Assembly (NCBI RefSeq): GCF_900115245.1
Contig: NZ_FOVT01000014.1
Coordinates: 62,001 to 126,000 of the forward strand
DNA length: 64,000 nt
Source of the DNA: Mesorhizobium sp. NFR06
GTDB taxonomy: Bacteria; Pseudomonadota; Alphaproteobacteria; Rhizobiales; Rhizobiaceae
Direction of reading: 5' to 3'
The position numbers were made by a program, and so were the translations under genes. A model generated the notes under the pieces. It searched no databases and had not been told where the DNA came from. It saw only the letters and a list, made by a program, of their open reading frames with translations. This document shows, in pieces, positions 63,863 to 64,000 of the stretch. The first letter of the stretch is position 1. Every line of letters begins with the position of its first letter.

Positions 63863-64000
63863 GGTCCTCATCTCCGTCGCTGGCATGCAGCAGGGCAAAG
63901 GGCTCCGACACTTCGCCGCCGAAATAGAGGGCCCTCAGCGGTGACAGATAATTGGCCGCCATCGTCCCGGCCTGACGTTTCTGCCGGTCCGCGCTGCCGG
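63855..64000 (-). CDS. C-terminal end of an unknown gene cut by the window edge
   Basis: The frame runs off the right edge and ends at the TAA at 63855-63857. The last residues read SPLRALYFGGEVSEPFALLH and ASDGDEDHV. No family can be assigned from this tail. It overlaps the start of the MBL gene by eight bases, so the two should work together. Confidence 0.65.
   Translation of the reverse strand, partial: GSADRQKRQAGTMAANYLSPLRALYFGGEVSEPFALLHASDGDEDHV

Overview
The window looks like chromosome from a Mesorhizobium-like alphaproteobacterium (Rhizobiales, Phyllobacteriaceae). The GC content is high and many genes overlap by ATGA or TGATG. The gene order is typical of rhizobia: lipA-coq10, ispDF-cinA, dusB-ntrBC-ntrYX-dat-hfq-hflX-mazG and rlpA-dacA-tmk-holB-metG-tatD-mbl. 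A phosphatidylcholine synthase, an IalB-type protein, an Omp25-type porin and RIME-like dispersed palindromic repeats support the same placement. Genus is inferred from content and was not tested by a search.

Region by region. 1-3.0 kb: end of lipA, a COQ10-like protein, then cinA and ispDF on the minus strand. 3.0-10.5 kb: the nitrogen-regulation block dusB-ntrB-ntrC-ntrY-ntrX. 10.5-15.5 kb: a RIME repeat, a D-amino-acid transaminase, hfq, hflX, mazG, a second RIME and an aromatic/aspartate-type aminotransferase. 15.6-17.8 kb: ECF sigma factor, membrane anti-sigma factor and a BI-1 family membrane protein. 17.9-20.2 kb: an aldose-epimerase-like gene, a small PUA/EVE-like gene, a frameshifted methyltransferase and a VOC protein. 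20.2-27.8 kb: a minus-strand operon for cell-envelope and replication housekeeping. 27.8-30.4 kb: an accessory patch with a candidate anti-Shine-Dalgarno small RNA, a porin, a tyrosine-recombinase remnant, tRNA-Ser(TGA) and a DUF930 protein. 30.5-35.5 kb: TerC-family protein, rimO, a membrane adenylate cyclase and an orphan protein with an LNPQPLPP motif. 35.8-40.6 kb: a BMP-type nucleoside/purine ABC importer. 40.7-46.9 kb: qor, pcs, the DUF1326/DUF2182 pair, a UbiH-like hydroxylase, hspQ and ialB. 47-54 kb: a peptide-type binding protein, a DsbA-family protein, a frameshifted small gene, an SbmA/BacA-like ABC exporter/importer and mgtE. 54-59 kb: a serine beta-lactamase-like hydrolase, gor, a DUF2059 protein, rpiA and gph. 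59.1-62.0 kb: tRNA-Val(CAC) followed by a 2.8-kb eroded integrative element bounded by a 30-bp direct repeat. 62-64 kb: a small membrane protein and a large ComEC-like metallo-beta-lactamase protein coupled to an unknown gene cut by the window edge.

Most of the window is ordinary core genome. The observations most worth checking are the tRNA-Val element (att repeats, cyclase cargo, terminase and P4-primase scraps), the candidate anti-SD small RNA at 28.1 kb, the DacA homologue lacking two canonical active-site motifs, the LNPQPLPP orphan, and the MBL/unknown gene pair at the right edge. No convincing new multi-gene system was found.
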